Counted from the first letter of the stretch, positions 30,616 to 43,322 are shown. The stretch: 64,000 nucleotides of DNA from Lonicera japonica (GCA_021464415.1 CM038470.1:32664122-32728121); one strand, 5' to 3'. The notes: generated from the sequence alone by a model not told the origin. Made by a program: numbers and translations.

Positions 30616-32558
30616 GGGCTCGTTTGGTTCGAGTTTTAGGAAAGGAATTGGCATTCTAAATTTCAGAAAAGCTCTTTTCCTGACATCATAAATTCCTTGC
30701 CAATGTTTGGTTGAGACTGGAATTCTCCAGATCTGGCATCCTGAATTACTTTCCGATGTTTGGTTCAAATAGGAATATAAAAAGAAATTTTATTTTTTTT
30801 CAAAAATACCCTTCTTTTGAAAAAAAATTCCAAAATATTTTTTATACTTTGGCAGTACTATAAATTGAAAAAAAAAATCCAAAACAATGGAAAGGAGTCT
30901 TGCACTTGCAAAGAATAGCTTCTAGAACTTTGACACATTCTTTAATTTTATTTTTTTTGCTTCTTTAAACCGGGTAAATGTTGAAATGCTAACTTAAAAA
31001 AAGTTTTTTAAAAAAATTCAAACTAAAAGAATTTGAATTACACAAGTCCAATGAATTTTGGAAGAGAGAAAGTGAAAAATGGGTCCTGCTTTAAAACTGT
31101 GGTTAAATCTCCCTCCTCTGCTTTGACTTGTAATTTGTAACAAAAAAATGACCATCCACGTTTGATTGAGGACACATTTTCTGGGCATGCTCCACTAATT
31201 ATTTTGATCACATTACATTTCAACATCCACTAAACTAATGGCAATCATACTTACAAAAAAATGCCAAAATCACTACCAGTGCAGTACACATAAGTGCTCA
31301 ATCATACTTACAAAAACTAGATCCAAGTGCATACGTATATACATACATAATCAAACTAACAAGTTCAACACCACTTTGTGCTTAAATACAAAATATAACC
31401 AAGTTTAGCACCACTTGTGCTCAAATCCAAAATACAACCAACAAGTTTAGCACTAGTTGTGCTCAAAAAATAATATTCCAAATCTAACATGCATAACCAT
31501 AATATGTACATATTCTTAGCACTCATAAGTGCTCAAAATATAACAAAAAAGCTAATCATTATGATTTGGTTCATGAGGGCTTACCAATAAGCTTAAGAAC
31601 CCAAGTAACTTTCATAGATGGCTTAAGGGCAAGCAACAAGCTACATTTAGGACCGTCACCAATGATGATATTAGCCGCCTTGATGACATCTTCCTCATCC
31701 AAGCTTTCCATATTACTTAGCTCATCAATTACTTTCTTTCCAAATTCGTTCACATGATTTACATAAAGCCCATTTGCCAACTTATCTAAATTAGCATTAG
31801 TGCATTCAACAAACTTTTTAAAAGAGGATGCCATGTCCCCTAGACTTGCATTGAACCCATCAGTTACCTTTTGACGTATAGTACCCTTTCCTCGATTTAT
31901 TGTTGGAGTGCGGTACTTTTGGATGCTAGAAACTTCGATTCCATCAAGACCATCATTTGGTAGTATTTCATCGTTATCAAGGCAATGAAAATTTGCACGA
32001 ATAACATCTTCCTCTTCTTGCGGGTCAATAGCTCCATCACCATTTGCTCGATCCTTCCTATATATTTCAATCAAGACATTGTAGTGTGGGAAGGGCTTGT
32101 TTCTTAACCCTCTTGCATCCTTATGAGACTACAACAAAAATTTAAGTGTTATTTTAAATAGAAAATCAAAAAAAAAAATAAAAAAAAAAGAAATAAAAAA
32201 GAAGAAGAATAAAGTATTGTAGTTACTTGGCACCATGTCTTGAAGACATCCGCATCCAATTTCACTTGGCACTCAAGATCATCCCATGCAAAGAGGGGTA
32301 GGATATAGATGGAAATTTGATTTGTTATTTGTAAATAGAAAGGTTATTTTAGTTAGAACATATAATGAGGGCTGGATTCCAGGAATAAAATTTGGTTTCC
32401 CCCCATTTTAGAAGGGAATAAAATATCCTACTTTGGGGGAATTCACCTCTCCTTGGAATCCTAAATTCCTAACCAAAACATGAACCAAACAATGGCATCC
32501 TCTCCGGAAAGGAAATTAGGATTCTAGGAATCACTAAAAACTCGAACCAAACAGACCC
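30616..32558. mobile_element. PIF/Harbinger element without transposase
   Basis: The element is 1943 bp. GGGCTCGTTTGGTTCGAGTT at the left end pairs with AACTCGAACCAAACAGACCC at the right. Each side is followed by TAA (30613-30615 and 32559-32561), the 3-bp TTA/TAA target of PIF/Harbinger. It keeps the Myb-like second gene on the minus strand but no DDE transposase. Confidence 0.88.
31571..32300 (-). pseudogene. Myb/SANT-like Harbinger accessory gene, 5'-truncated
   Basis: Two exons are visible on the minus strand. Exon A (about 32300-32228) reads PLFAWDDLECQVKLDADVF and KTWCQ, then a GT donor. After an AG at 32129-32130, exon B (32128-31571) continues SHKDARGLRNKPFPHYNVLI and IYRKDRANGDGA, then an acidic linker and a helical tail to a stop at 31571. 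The pattern is that of plant Myb/SANT-like proteins encoded by PIF/Harbinger elements and their domesticated relatives. In an active element this protein helps import the transposase and bind it to DNA. The N-terminal Myb repeat start is missing, and no transposase accompanies it. Confidence 0.72.
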
Positions 32559-32639
32559 TAAATGTAACCCCTCCTTCTTTTTCCTTCCCTCTCCTTCCCA
32601 TTCCCTCAATCCAAACGGATTGTAAGGCTGCGTTTACTC

Positions 32640-33455
32640 CCGCAATCACTTACTTGTTTTATACTTGCCAGCACTCCTATTATTATTAAATCTGAATCTA
32701 GAAATAACGTAAACAGTCTTGGAAATTGTTTTTGGCCAAAAAGTTAAAAAAAATATTGTTTTAAAATAAAAGTTTAGATATTGTTATTATTTTAAAATAA
32801 GAGTTTTGACCAAGTGCAAATTTGATTTCGCAAATTTAACTTTACAATAAAAAAATTAATGCAAATTTGTTTTGCATAATGTGTCTATTTTTTTAATAAT
32901 TATATTCTTATGTTTTATTCATAAAATTTTAAAATAACGTCAAATAAACACAAATGCATAGTAATGTTTTAAAAAATAAGAAATGCAAACTTAACTTTGC
33001 ATAACTCTAAAAAAATCATTATGTGCATTTTATTAATAAGTAGGTTTTGAATATGTAATTTGGTGAAATTATTCTAAAGCACTATCAATTAAATACTTAT
33101 TTATAATAATATGCTAAAAACATGCAGTGCAAACTTAATTTTGCATGATTCAATAAAAAAAATACAATTTAAAAATTTACTGAAAAGTTAAATTTGCACT
33201 CATTTTAGAATTTGGTCAAATATAGGCCCTTAATTTACAAAAATATTATTCCGGGTTCTTTTGCAAAAAAGTTTTTCATACAATCACTATTTTTCAATAT
33301 GCCATTATTAAATAAATACTAATCCTAGGTTTAAGAAAAACCCTGACTCTAAGGATTCAATTTAGATTTTATTGGATTTTTTTGAATTTTTAAAGTCCAT
33401 GTGTATTTAATTGAAATTTTAAAAACTCTTTTAAAATTTTGTGGTATTTAATTGA

Positions 33456-33505
<50 letters not shown>

Positions 33506-36500
33506 GTAAAATCTTGTAGTGTTCAATTAGGATTAAAAAAAAGTCATTTAAAATCTTATAATATTCAAAACTTAATAAACTTTAAAATATTTTATAAATT
33601 AATAAATTTGAGAGTATTTTTATGAATAACAAATCTCCTCTTCAAGCGGAAGATTTTCAAGGGATTTTTTTTTTCATTTAGTCGTTATTTCTTCTTGTCT
33701 CTATAATCTATTAAATCCTTTCACTCCATTCTCTCTATCTAAGACCTCTTCTTTTCCCGAAACTTATGTATTATTTATTTTTAGTCTCTATAATCTATTT
33801 AAATCCATCTGCTTCATTCACTCTATCTAAAATCTTTTTTTTTCTTTTTATATTATGTTACTTTTAAAGTTTTAATTATCTAATTAATCATATTCTTCCG
33901 AAACTATAGAGATGGTCGCTCCTTATTTTTTTTTCTCCCATTTTATGAATTTTTTTTAAATAGAAGATGAAAATCAAATAGAAAAGGCAAAAAAAAAACT
34001 CGATCTGTTGGATTTTTAAAATCGATTCGAATCGTTTGCAATGAATTTATAATTTTCTTATTATTTTAAAGTCATAATCATTATTCTTTTATAATTTATT
34101 TTTTGCAATTTTTATTACAACTAGAAAAATCAATTAATTTATTAAAATCTATAAAAATACTAAATAGTTCATTTCTTAAAATCCGTTAGAGTCTCTGTGG
34201 ATTTATCAAAATATGTTAGACTCTATATAGATTTAAAATAATTTATGGATTTAGAAGAATCCAAGGATTTTAAAAAAATCCGTAAAAATCTTTTAAAATC
34301 TGAATTGAATACACCCTCCAAATCTCTCTCTCCAAAATGCTTATGGATTCTTCAAACGCGGAATCGCCGTCATCAATGTCTTTATCTTTTTAAGTAAGTC
34401 ATAAATTTGTATGCGAATGTTGTTATTTAAAACTTAAATTTATATGCGAATGTGTGAGAACCCGGCCCCCTAACCTTCCTTCTCAATTTCGAGTTGTTTA
34501 TTTTTAATTTACTGGTTTGTGGGAAAACGTGTTTTTAGAATAGCCAGTTTGTTTTGCATGAAAACAAACAAAAGATTGTATAAAAGATAATCCGAAAATG
34601 GACTGTCTTTTACATGCTTGAAATCAGAGATTACTTGGTAACTTGTTTTGCTAGGGTTCAGGAACTATGTTACGAATTGGGAAGGTGTTAGACACCCAAC
34701 TCGCCCTTTTGGTTTCTTAATGGATCATATATTTAATTCATATTTTAGATATTTTGCAAGTTGTTTGAATTGTTTCTAAAATAGTCCTTTAGGATAAGTT
34801 CAGATTTAAGATTATATTAATGAAATCAAACTTGAGCTTTGTAAGTGCATACGTATGCATTCGTAGAATGAAATCAGAGTCTCGTAGTTATACTTGTTTA
34901 GAAACTATTTTTGTGTTTGTTTGGTTTTGAAAACATGTCAAAACAAATTTTAGTTTTCTGGTAAAATTTAGAAATGACGTGTTTTGAAAGTAGTGAAATT
35001 CTTTGCAAATTGTCTAGGTTCTTAATAAAAACTTGTAATTGAAATGCAGTATTTAAATTCAGAAAAATTATAGAAAAGCGTACCTGATGCGCTTGAAAAA
35101 GAATAAAGGTTGCTTGCTTGATCGTTTCTTCCTTGCTTAATTCTTTCTTTCTCTAGAGTTTTCTATCTTTAGAACTTTCTCTCTCTAGTTTTCTCTCTCC
35201 AACTTTCTCTCTTAAAAACCCTTCTCTAATGATCTTAATAGAACTTATTCTCTTTAAGCTCTCTTGAGTGATGATCCTAAATGAGATCCCAAATGTCTTA
35301 TTTATAGAGAAATTTTCGCTAAAAAAACTCCAAAAGGAGCTAGCTACAGGGCCTACGACTAGGGGTTGCGACTAGGACCTGCTACTGCCTAGGCATACCT
35401 GGAAAAACTCAATTTTACCATAGAAATTGATTCAGAAATTAATCAAATTTTTTTGTTTCTAACAGGGCGCTGCCCCATACCCTGCGACTTAACTGGGAAA
35501 GTCGATCCCCGTTATAGTAAGCAAAGTGGCACCATTAGTCATGGTAGGTTTCCAACAGATTTAGGGATATTGAAGCTCATATTATAATAGCAAGGATTCC
35601 CTAATAGACTTTTATATGCATGTTGATTCAAGACTTAATGTAGAATGCTCGTTTTGTATAAAACTAGATTCACACGACAGTCTTGGATTAGGGTGTTCAT
35701 AGAATGTTGTGACTTAAAACTTAAATAGTCTATTATTTGTTGTTTTAAATCTTATTAATGTAAAATAGCCCTTACATTTGAACCATATATTAAGAATTAC
35801 ATATTAGTTAGTATATAACTGAACTCAGTACCCCACAACAAAGTGTTTTCGCATATACTCATTTAATCATAGCCGAGTATGTGTAATCTTAGTTTTCACA
35901 AAGTTACCCTGTGTATTCCCATACTCACTTGTTCATAGCTGAGTATGTGCATTCATACTGTGGTGTTGTTTTTTTTTAACTTTTTCCTGGTTTTAAATGT
36001 ATGTATAATGACAAATGTAACCTCTAAAAAATGTGTCTAATTTTACAATCTATGAATTTTGCATCTATTAGTATTCGGATGTCAAACTTGAACAATTATA
36101 AAAATAATAATTCAAGTTGATTCATGAATATTTATTTAAAACATTTCAACTAAAACATAAATTAAATATTTCAAATATTATTGAATTTGAATCACCTATG
36201 TATTTTGAATTTTAATGTCCACATGTGGTGCATGCCTACATAATTCTAAATAACATAAAAAACTTAAAACATATTCTTAGTGCAATAATATTTTACATGG
36301 TTATAAAAATATTTGTGTGTAATTTTGTTTGACTCATTTCCTTAGTATAGATGTCGACCAAGAAGAAAAATAGCCAACTCTCAATATTAAAAAAACACAT
36401 TAATGCATGAGGGGAATTATCGCTGCCACCCAGCGTGTAGAGAAGCTCCAATCTAAATATCAGGTTATCTAAAAAACTCTTCCTCTCGTGAAACTCCTGA

Positions 36501-36640
36501 AGATCCAGAACATGAACAAGCTCCGCAAGTTCCCCAAGCTCCGCACACGAGCAATGACGATCCTTATCTTTCCTAAGCTTTTGATAGTATTTTGTTTATT
36601 TGAATGTTGTTTTTTAATGGTAGAATGTTGTTTTTTGATG
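32640..36640. other. AT-rich repeat-derived stretch, no gene seen
   Basis: It contains five imperfect GCAAAYTTAAYTTTGC-like palindromes (32815-33200), a 41-base A run (33461-33501) and pyrimidine-rich tracts. Around 34452-34720 a TGTGAGAACCCGGCCCCC start and the words ggaaggtgttagacacccaa recall Ty3/gypsy LTR sequence. A short remnant of another mobile gene may lie at 36354-36560. No functional gene is supported. Confidence 0.45.
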
Positions 36641-36645
36641 AATTC

Positions 36646-38050
36646 TGTAGGTCGGAAAATACCCTAGAGGGGGGGTGAATAGGGTTTTTAAATCTTAATG
36701 GGATTTTTAAAATCAATTTAAAAATGTATGATGTCTATATCAATCAACCAACCAATAAACAAAGATAAATCCAATCACAAGAAACAAATAACACAATATA
36801 AGAGATAAAGAGATAGAGAGATTGAACCGATCAAAGTCAAAGACTTTTTGTCCACACGGTTCGGCTTGTTAGCCCCTACTCCGCGCTCGGTTAGTACCCC
36901 GAGAAATTCCACTATTAGCGATCTCCTTCCGGGTGAAGATCAAACCTCTACAAGTGTATCTATCTCACACACTCTTACAAGTATTGAATTGCACTCAATA
37001 CTCACACAAGAATTCACTCTTGCTATTCTATGAGAAACACCTCTCACAAATATGAATAGAATAAGTTTAGGTGGCTAACACCAATGTACAATAGCTCTTA
37101 AGTGTTTGAGAAATTACAAATGAAGCTCACACTAAGAGATATCAAGATTGATCAAGAAATAAGCTCAAATATGAAGAGTGTGATCAATGCAATAGCTTGT
37201 ATACTTGAATAATGAAGATATGTGTAAAATGAGTTTGTGTGATCATTCAAGTGTTTAAAAACAAGTCTAAGACCTCATATATATAGCTTGAAAAAGGATA
37301 TGCCCGTTTGAAGTGGTTACAAGAAGTTGTGGGGCAAAACAAGACATTTACCAACTCTCCAACGGCTATATTTTGGCTAGGTAGTCGACTCCCCTAAGGA
37401 CCATGTAGTCGACTACATGGTGTAGTCGACTCACCAATTAAATGTGTAGTCGACTACATGCTTCTGGAATTTTTGCAAAAGCCAAACCTCAAATCAACCA
37501 AACTCTTGGGGAATGTTCTAGAGGTTATTCTAAGCATGTTGGAGTTGGTTTTGATCATAAAAACAACCGGATAAATTAAATATGATTTTTACAAGAAAAC
37601 CAGTTTAAGAGAAAAAGATTTGAAAATGATGTTCAATTCAAACTTTTGCTATGAACGAGATGAATGCTATAGAATGATATAAAATCATGGTTGAGCTTAA
37701 TTTGAGATCAATATCAATATCTTTACAAAAGACTAATCACTCACATACAAAATGAAGTACTCTAGCCTTCAAGGAGCTTGTTAGAATTTCTTTGAACTTC
37801 TTCTTGAATGCACCATATATTTTCATCTTGATGCATAAAAGCTTGAATTCTTGTGAGAATGGATTGGATCTCTAGAAGAGTTGAGAGTCTTGATATTGGA
37901 TATGGTTTTGGTCTTTTGAGATGCTTTTAGAAACCATTGGAGTTCGTTAAAAAACAGTTTGATGCTAAATACAAACAAGACACAAGTTAAATACACATGA
38001 TTAATCTTTTGTCATTATCAAAATTAGATTTAGACCATGTAAGGTCAACA
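36646..38050 (-). repeat. 3' LTR of the Copia element
   Basis: 1405 bp, TGTTGACC...CCGACCTACA on the minus strand. A TATA-like run is near 37277-37284. Clustered GTCGAC palindromes are at 37380-37465, including CCATGTAGTCGACTACATGG (37401-37420). It differs from the 5' LTR by one base in a G run near its end and one substitution near 37776. Confidence 0.95.
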
Positions 38051-38066
38051 ATCTCCCCCTTTTTGA
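38051..38066 (-). promoter_or_regulatory. Polypurine tract of the Copia element
   Basis: Minus-strand AAAAAGGGGGAGAT directly adjoins the 3' LTR, as expected for the plus-strand primer site of the element. Confidence 0.85.
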
Positions 38067-38444
38067 TGATGACAATAAATTAATGTGTGTTAACGACAAA
38101 GGATAATGATTTGGAAAGGCAATTTTTAAAAGATAAATATGCTCCCCCTCAAAGTATGCATATATGTAGAAAATTGAGAATAATAGGAATTATAAGCATA
38201 ATCAAGTACCAACGATAATAACTTAATATAATATCAAAACATTAGCGTTAAAACTTTAAATTAAAGCATCTAATTCAAACAAAACGTTACAACGAGATAA
38301 AGATAGTTTGAACTTAAAAATAGAAATACTAGCATAGATAAGTAGTCAAAGTCCTAAGAGTGTGTACCATTATCACTCTTAAACTTGGCCTAGGACTCAC
38401 ACACACATTACTTCTCCCCCTTTGAAATCATCAAAAAGAAGTAA

Positions 38445-39605
38445 TCACTCTTGAGGTGGTGGTGGAGGCGGATCCCATGGTTGCCATCCCGGAAAGATAT
38501 AGTCCGGATGATAATGTTGAAAGGCCGTCTCAATTCGATTGAAGCGTTGATGCATCTCTTGACGTGTGTTGGTCATTTGAATGGATAAATTGTTAATGGC
38601 ATCCATTAGTTGATCTTGTCGAGGACGACCCCTTTGATGTCGTGGAGAAGGAGGGGCTTGTTCGTATGCTTGTTCTTGTTCATCCCCTTCTTCTTCATCA
38701 CTAGCCTCAACGTCATTTGGATCATTGGAAATCCATCGTCCATTGTCTAAGTGGTAATGCATTTGATGAAATGTCCTCTCGGTGTATAGCTCATGTTCGG
38801 TTGGTTCCCTTGAATCGGTCTCGTCATCAATTGGAATATCATAGAATTTAAATAGGTGTGTAAGAGCCATACCATAACCGAGGCCTCGAGCCGAATGAGA
38901 CATAATATCTATGAATTTGTCAAAGATTAAGCTAGCATAATCAAGCTTGTAGTTGCTAACAATGGCCCAAGTGAGGAAAATGTCGTAGTTTGTGACATTT
39001 GAGTAGCTACCACTACGAGGGGTAATGCAATGAGTGATGATATGATGGATTAGTTTAGCATGCAAAGTGAGCATGGAGCAAGAAATTCTATCATAAGAAT
39101 TATTTCTCCTATTTTGATGGCGTCCCTTCAAAAGTGGTTTTAGTGCGTCGTAACGGGTGTAACCAAATAAGGTGTCATAATTGCTAGAAACAATAGTAGT
39201 GTCATGACGATTAATCCCAAAAATTTGTGCAAGAATGTCCTTGGAAAAGGTGATGAATCTACCTTTTAGATACGTTCTTAAAAGAGAGGTATCGGTTACC
39301 CCGTCGTCATTTAGAGGATGATGCAAGTTAGCATAGAAAAGACGAACCAAACGTGGATAAATGTTTTCTTTGATATCCAAGAAATCCACAATTCTTTGTT
39401 GGTGAAAAACATTTGTGATACGCAAGCCATTCTCCGAAAATAGAGTTCGATTGAATTGTTTACCTTCTACAATATCTCGGTAGATGAAATCCGAGTTGAA
39501 ACGAGCTTCTAGCGAGGCATTGATAAAGAGGGGTGGTCCTTGTTGTGGTGGAGAGTTTGATTCTCGAACGCGTCGTCTTGTTGATCTTCTAGAGTGTGAA
39601 GCCAT
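38445..39605 (-). CDS. Additional 3' gene of the Copia element (plant transposon-protein domain)
   Basis: Intact 386-residue gene in the sense direction of the element, between RNase H and the 3' LTR. Residues about 30-270 look like the 'putative plant transposon protein' domain (Transposase_32-like) known mostly from other plant retroelements. It has the run YPRLVRLFYANL, then LLRTYLKGRFITFSKDILAQ. The tail is acidic (ASDEEEGDEQEQ), basic (RHQRGRPRQDQ), a short helix likely to form a coiled coil, and proline-rich (PPPPPPQE). There is no evident signal peptide or membrane segment, unlike env-like genes described at this place in SIRE elements. The function is unknown. That it is unbroken while gag-pol has stops is notable. 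ATG at 39605 is the first in frame. Confidence 0.75.
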   Translation of the reverse strand: MASHSRRSTRRRVRESNSPPQQGPPLFINASLEARFNSDFIYRDIVEGKQFNRTLFSENGLRITNVFHQQRIVDFLDIKENIYPRLVRLFYANLHHPLNDDGVTDTSLLRTYLKGRFITFSKDILAQIFGINRHDTTIVSSNYDTLFGYTRYDALKPLLKGRHQNRRNNSYDRISCSMLTLHAKLIHHIITHCITPRSGSYSNVTNYDIFLTWAIVSNYKLDYASLIFDKFIDIMSHSARGLGYGMALTHLFKFYDIPIDDETDSREPTEHELYTERTFHQMHYHLDNGRWISNDPNDVEASDEEEGDEQEQAYEQAPPSPRHQRGRPRQDQLMDAINNLSIQMTNTRQEMHQRFNRIETAFQHYHPDYIFPGWQPWDPPPPPPQE

Positions 39606-40328
39606 GGATTTGATGAGAGAGAAAACTTAGGTTTATGGTGGGTTAATGGATTTTTGGTGTAAAACTTGAAATTGGTAAGTGTTGTGAGAGAAACAAGTAG
39701 TGTAAAGTGTTTTATAGTGATGTAGTAGAGTGATTTTGAGATAAAATAGAGAGATTTTGAGTTAAAAAGATGGAAGTTTGAAATTGGGGTTAGGGTTTGA
39801 GAAGAGAGAAAAAGTGTTGAAATGGGTTGATTTTGGGTAGATTTGTAGAGATTTGATGTGTATAGAGGATGGATAAATGATGTAGATTGGCTATGTATCA
39901 ATGACTTGGGGTAATCTTTGAATTTTCGAAGCTTGAAGGTGTGAGAATGGAGTATTTTCGTGGGTTTGGGTGTGAGGAAGATGAAGAAAATAAATGAAAA
40001 TTGGTATAAATCCCGTGGGTTTATTATGCAGCATATCAGTGAGTTGACTCACCCATGTAGTCGACTACATGGGACTTGGTGTAGTCGACTACACTGCCCA
40101 AATTTCTGCATTTTTGTGTATTTTGCTCTCAAAGCTTGTCCAATGTTATTTCTTCACTATATAACTTTCCAAGGCTGCAAAACATTTGTTAATACTCATA
40201 GTAATATATAAATTAAAATGAACAAAATTTATATAAAATAAAGATTAAAATTAAATTAAGCATAATTAAATAATGTATGCTAAATATTAAACAATGTTTA
40301 ATCTCTTTTGTGAACTTTTTGGAATAAG
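39606..40328 (-). promoter_or_regulatory. LTR-like spacer upstream of the additional gene
   Basis: At 40030-40105 the stretch has the same palindromes as the LTRs (CATGTAGTCGACTACATG twice, GAGTTGACTC once). They are followed by a CTGCCCAAATTTCTGCATTT block like the LTR's. A TATA-like ATTTATACC lies at about 40002-40010. It may be a captured or duplicated U3 piece acting as an internal promoter, which is inference only. Confidence 0.45.
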
Positions 40329-41831
40329 CTAGATGTCACAAGCTCTAGTCATACCAAGTTCACGTCGAATAGTGCAAAAACGATCATCGGGAAGTGGTTT
40401 AGTGAAAATATCCGCAAATTGCGATTCGGTGCCAACGAATTCAATATCAACATCACCTTTTTGCACATGATCACGAATAAAATGATATCTTATCTCAATG
40501 TGCTTAGTACGTGAGTGTTGTATGGGGTTCTTGGTCAAGCTAATAGCACTTGTGTTGTCACATTTTATGGGAACGTGGCTAAGACTAATTCCAAAGTCCT
40601 CTAGTTGTTGTTTAATGTACAAAGTTTGAGCACAACAACTTCCGGCCGCCACATATTCGGCTTCGGCCGTTGAAAGGGCCACCGAGTTTTGTTTCTTACT
40701 TGACCAAGATACTAGTGCGTGTCCTAGGAAATGACAAGTGCCACTAGTGCTTTTCCTATCGATTTTGCAACCGGCAAAATCCGCATCGGAATAACTAATC
40801 AAGTCAAATGAATTCTCTCTTGGGTACCACAAACCCAAGGAACTAGTACCGGAGAGATAACGGAAAATCCGTTTTACGGCAAGTAAATGTGACTCTTTTG
40901 GATCCGCTTGGAATCGTGCACAAAGACATACACTAAACATAATATCCGGCCTAGAGGCCGTCAAATATAATAAGCTACCGATCATACCTCGATATTTCTT
41001 GATGTCTACGCTTTTACCTATCTCGTCTTTGTCAAGCTTCAATGTTGAACTCATAGGAGTGCTCATGGATTTTGCACCTTCCATGTCGAATTTCTTCAAT
41101 AGTTCTTTCACATACTTCTCTTGATTGATGAAAATTCCTTCTTGGCATTGTTTCACTTGTAATCCAAGGAAGTAATTCATCTCGCCCATCATGCTCATTT
41201 CGAATTCATTTTGCATACATGTGGAAAAATCCTTGCAAAGACTCTCGTTAGTAGAACCGAAAATAATGTCATCAACATAGATTTGTACAAGTAGCATGTC
41301 ATTATCATGATTTTTGATAAATAAGGTAGTATCAATTTTTCCTCTAACAAAACCATTGTTAATCAAAAATGAACTAAGTCTATCATACCATGCTCTAGGT
41401 GCTTGTTTTAAGCCATACAAAGCTTTGGATAGCTTAAACACATAATCCGGATAAACATGATTTTCAAAACCGGGAGGTTGTTTTACATAAACTTCCTCAT
41501 CAATAAAACCATTTAAGAAAGCACTTTTCACATCCATTTGATATAATTTGAAATTCTTAAAACATGAATAAGCAAGTAACATGCGAATAGCTTCTAGACG
41601 TGCTACGGGTGCATATGTTTCTTCATAATCAATGCCCTCCTCTTGATTGTATCCTTGGGCAACAAGTCTAGCTTTATTTCTAATAATTACACCACTTTCA
41701 TCCTTTTTGTTACGAAATACCCATTTAGTACCAATAATAGTATGATCACTAGGTTTGGGAACAAGTGTCCACACTTTGTTTCTCTCAAATTGATTGAGCT
41801 CCTCTTGCATAGCCATCATCCAAGATTCATC
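40329..41831 (-). pseudogene. Copia pol, RT and RNase H part
   Basis: An open stretch of about 500 codons follows the stop at 41832-41834. RT begins with [20 protein letters not shown] and has [28 protein letters not shown] and the catalytic YVDD box. RNase H shows [30 protein letters not shown] and the late H..IRYHFIRD block. It ends at [13 protein letters not shown] sequence and a stop at 40329. It has no initiator of its own and depends on the upstream frame, so the protein is not expected from this copy. Confidence 0.93.
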
Positions 41832-43319
41832 TTATTCGGCTTCAATAATGTTTTTAGGCTCATATTGAGAAACAAATGCCACGTTATTGCATACATTTCT
41901 TAAGGAAGATCTAGTCATAACTTTACTAGATGGCTCTCCAAGAATTTGATCAATAGGGTGGTTGGACACAAATTTCCAACTCCTAGGCAACTCATTCGAG
42001 TCTTGCTCGGTTTTGTTTTCTAACTCCTTAGAAGGAGCTTGAGCACTCGATGGTTCTTCCTTAGATGTATCATTGATTTGAATATCCGAAATCTTTTGGA
42101 CAATCTCAACATCATCATCGGAATGAACTTTAGGTGAGAAAGGATTTGACTCATCAAATACAACATGCATAGACTCTTGGACTACCAAACTTTTCTTGTT
42201 ATAAACTCTATATGCTTTACTATTAGTGGCATACCCAAGAAAAATTCCTTCATCGGATTTAGCATCAAATTTGCCTAGGTGATCACGATCATTCAAAATA
42301 AAACATTTGCAACCAAAAACTTTAAAATAAGCAATATTTGGTTTCTTGTTATTCCATAACTCATAAGGTGTCTTATCTAACTTTTTACGAATAATAGTAC
42401 GATTAATCACATAGCATGCGGTGTTAACGGCTTCCGCCCACAAATATTCCGGTAAAGAATGTTCATTAAGCATAGTCCTAGACATCTCTTGAAGAGATCT
42501 ATTTTTCCTCTCAACAACACCATTTTGTTGAGGAGTTCTAGGTGCCGAAAAATTATGATCAATACCATGCTCATCACAAAAGTTCTCAATATCAATATTG
42601 TCAAATTCTCTACCTCTATCACTACGAACATGCACAATAGAGACGCCTTTTTCATTTTGAACTTTTCTACAAAATTTAGCAAAGACATGTGAAGTTTCAC
42701 TTTTGTGGGTGAGAAAGAACACCCAAGTGAGTCTAGTGTAATCATCAACAATAACAAGAGTGTACAATTTGCCACCTAGACTAGCAACCGAAATAGGACC
42801 AAATAAATCAAGATGCAACATATCAAGTGGTCTAGATGTAGTAATATCCCTTTTTGACTTGAAAGAGGATTTGTGTTGTTTACCAAGTTGACATGCATCA
42901 CAAATTTTATCTTTAACAAATTTGGTTTTAGGCAATCCTTTAACAAGTTCTTTCTTAGACAAAGCATGAATTAAATCCATATTAGCATGTCCTAGTCTCC
43001 TATGCCACAACCAAGATACATCATTTATAGCGGATAAGCATTTAACATCTTGTTGAGATAAATCATCAAGCTCAAGAGTATACACATTGTTAGTTCTATA
43101 TGCAACAAGTAAAATGGAATCATCACTAACATTCTTAACAATGCAACGATCGGATTTAAAAATAACTTCATAGCCCTTATCACATAATTGGCTAATGCTA
43201 AGTAAATTATGCTTCAAACCATCAACTAATAGAACATTATCAATGCAAGTAGAATGCTTACCAACCTTACCTATACCGATGATTTTGCCCTTGGCGTTAT
43301 CCCCGAAAGTCACATTCCC
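41832..43319 (-). pseudogene. Copia pol, integrase part
   Basis: This part lies between in-frame stops TGA (43320-43322) and TAA (41832-41834). It has the protease C-terminal part, then the GAG-pre-integrase zinc motif (WLWHRRLGHANMDLI, then CDACQLGKQHK). The integrase core follows: DLFGPI, VDDYTR, RSDRGREFDN, PQQNGVVERKNR, matching a D-D-E core. A long variable tail leads to RT. Confidence 0.92.
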
Positions 43320-43322
43320 TCA

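Larger units (their letters stand above)
30239..32625. mobile_element. Outer MITE-like element interrupted by the Harbinger element
   Basis: TTACGGTATGCTTGGATTGAG at 30239-30259 is mirrored by CTCAATCCAAACGGATTGTAA at 32605-32625. Without the nested 1.9 kb insertion the element would be about 440 bp of purine-rich and then pyrimidine-rich sequence. The target duplication is unclear and the class is not fixed. Confidence 0.5.

Noticed and set aside
36848..37033. 61-codon frame occurring twice (also 45440-45625)
   Set aside because: It is part of the two identical LTRs, antisense to the element.
39509..39901. 130-codon minus-strand frame overlapping the start of the extra Copia gene
   Set aside because: Overlaps the real gene in another frame and has low-complexity composition.
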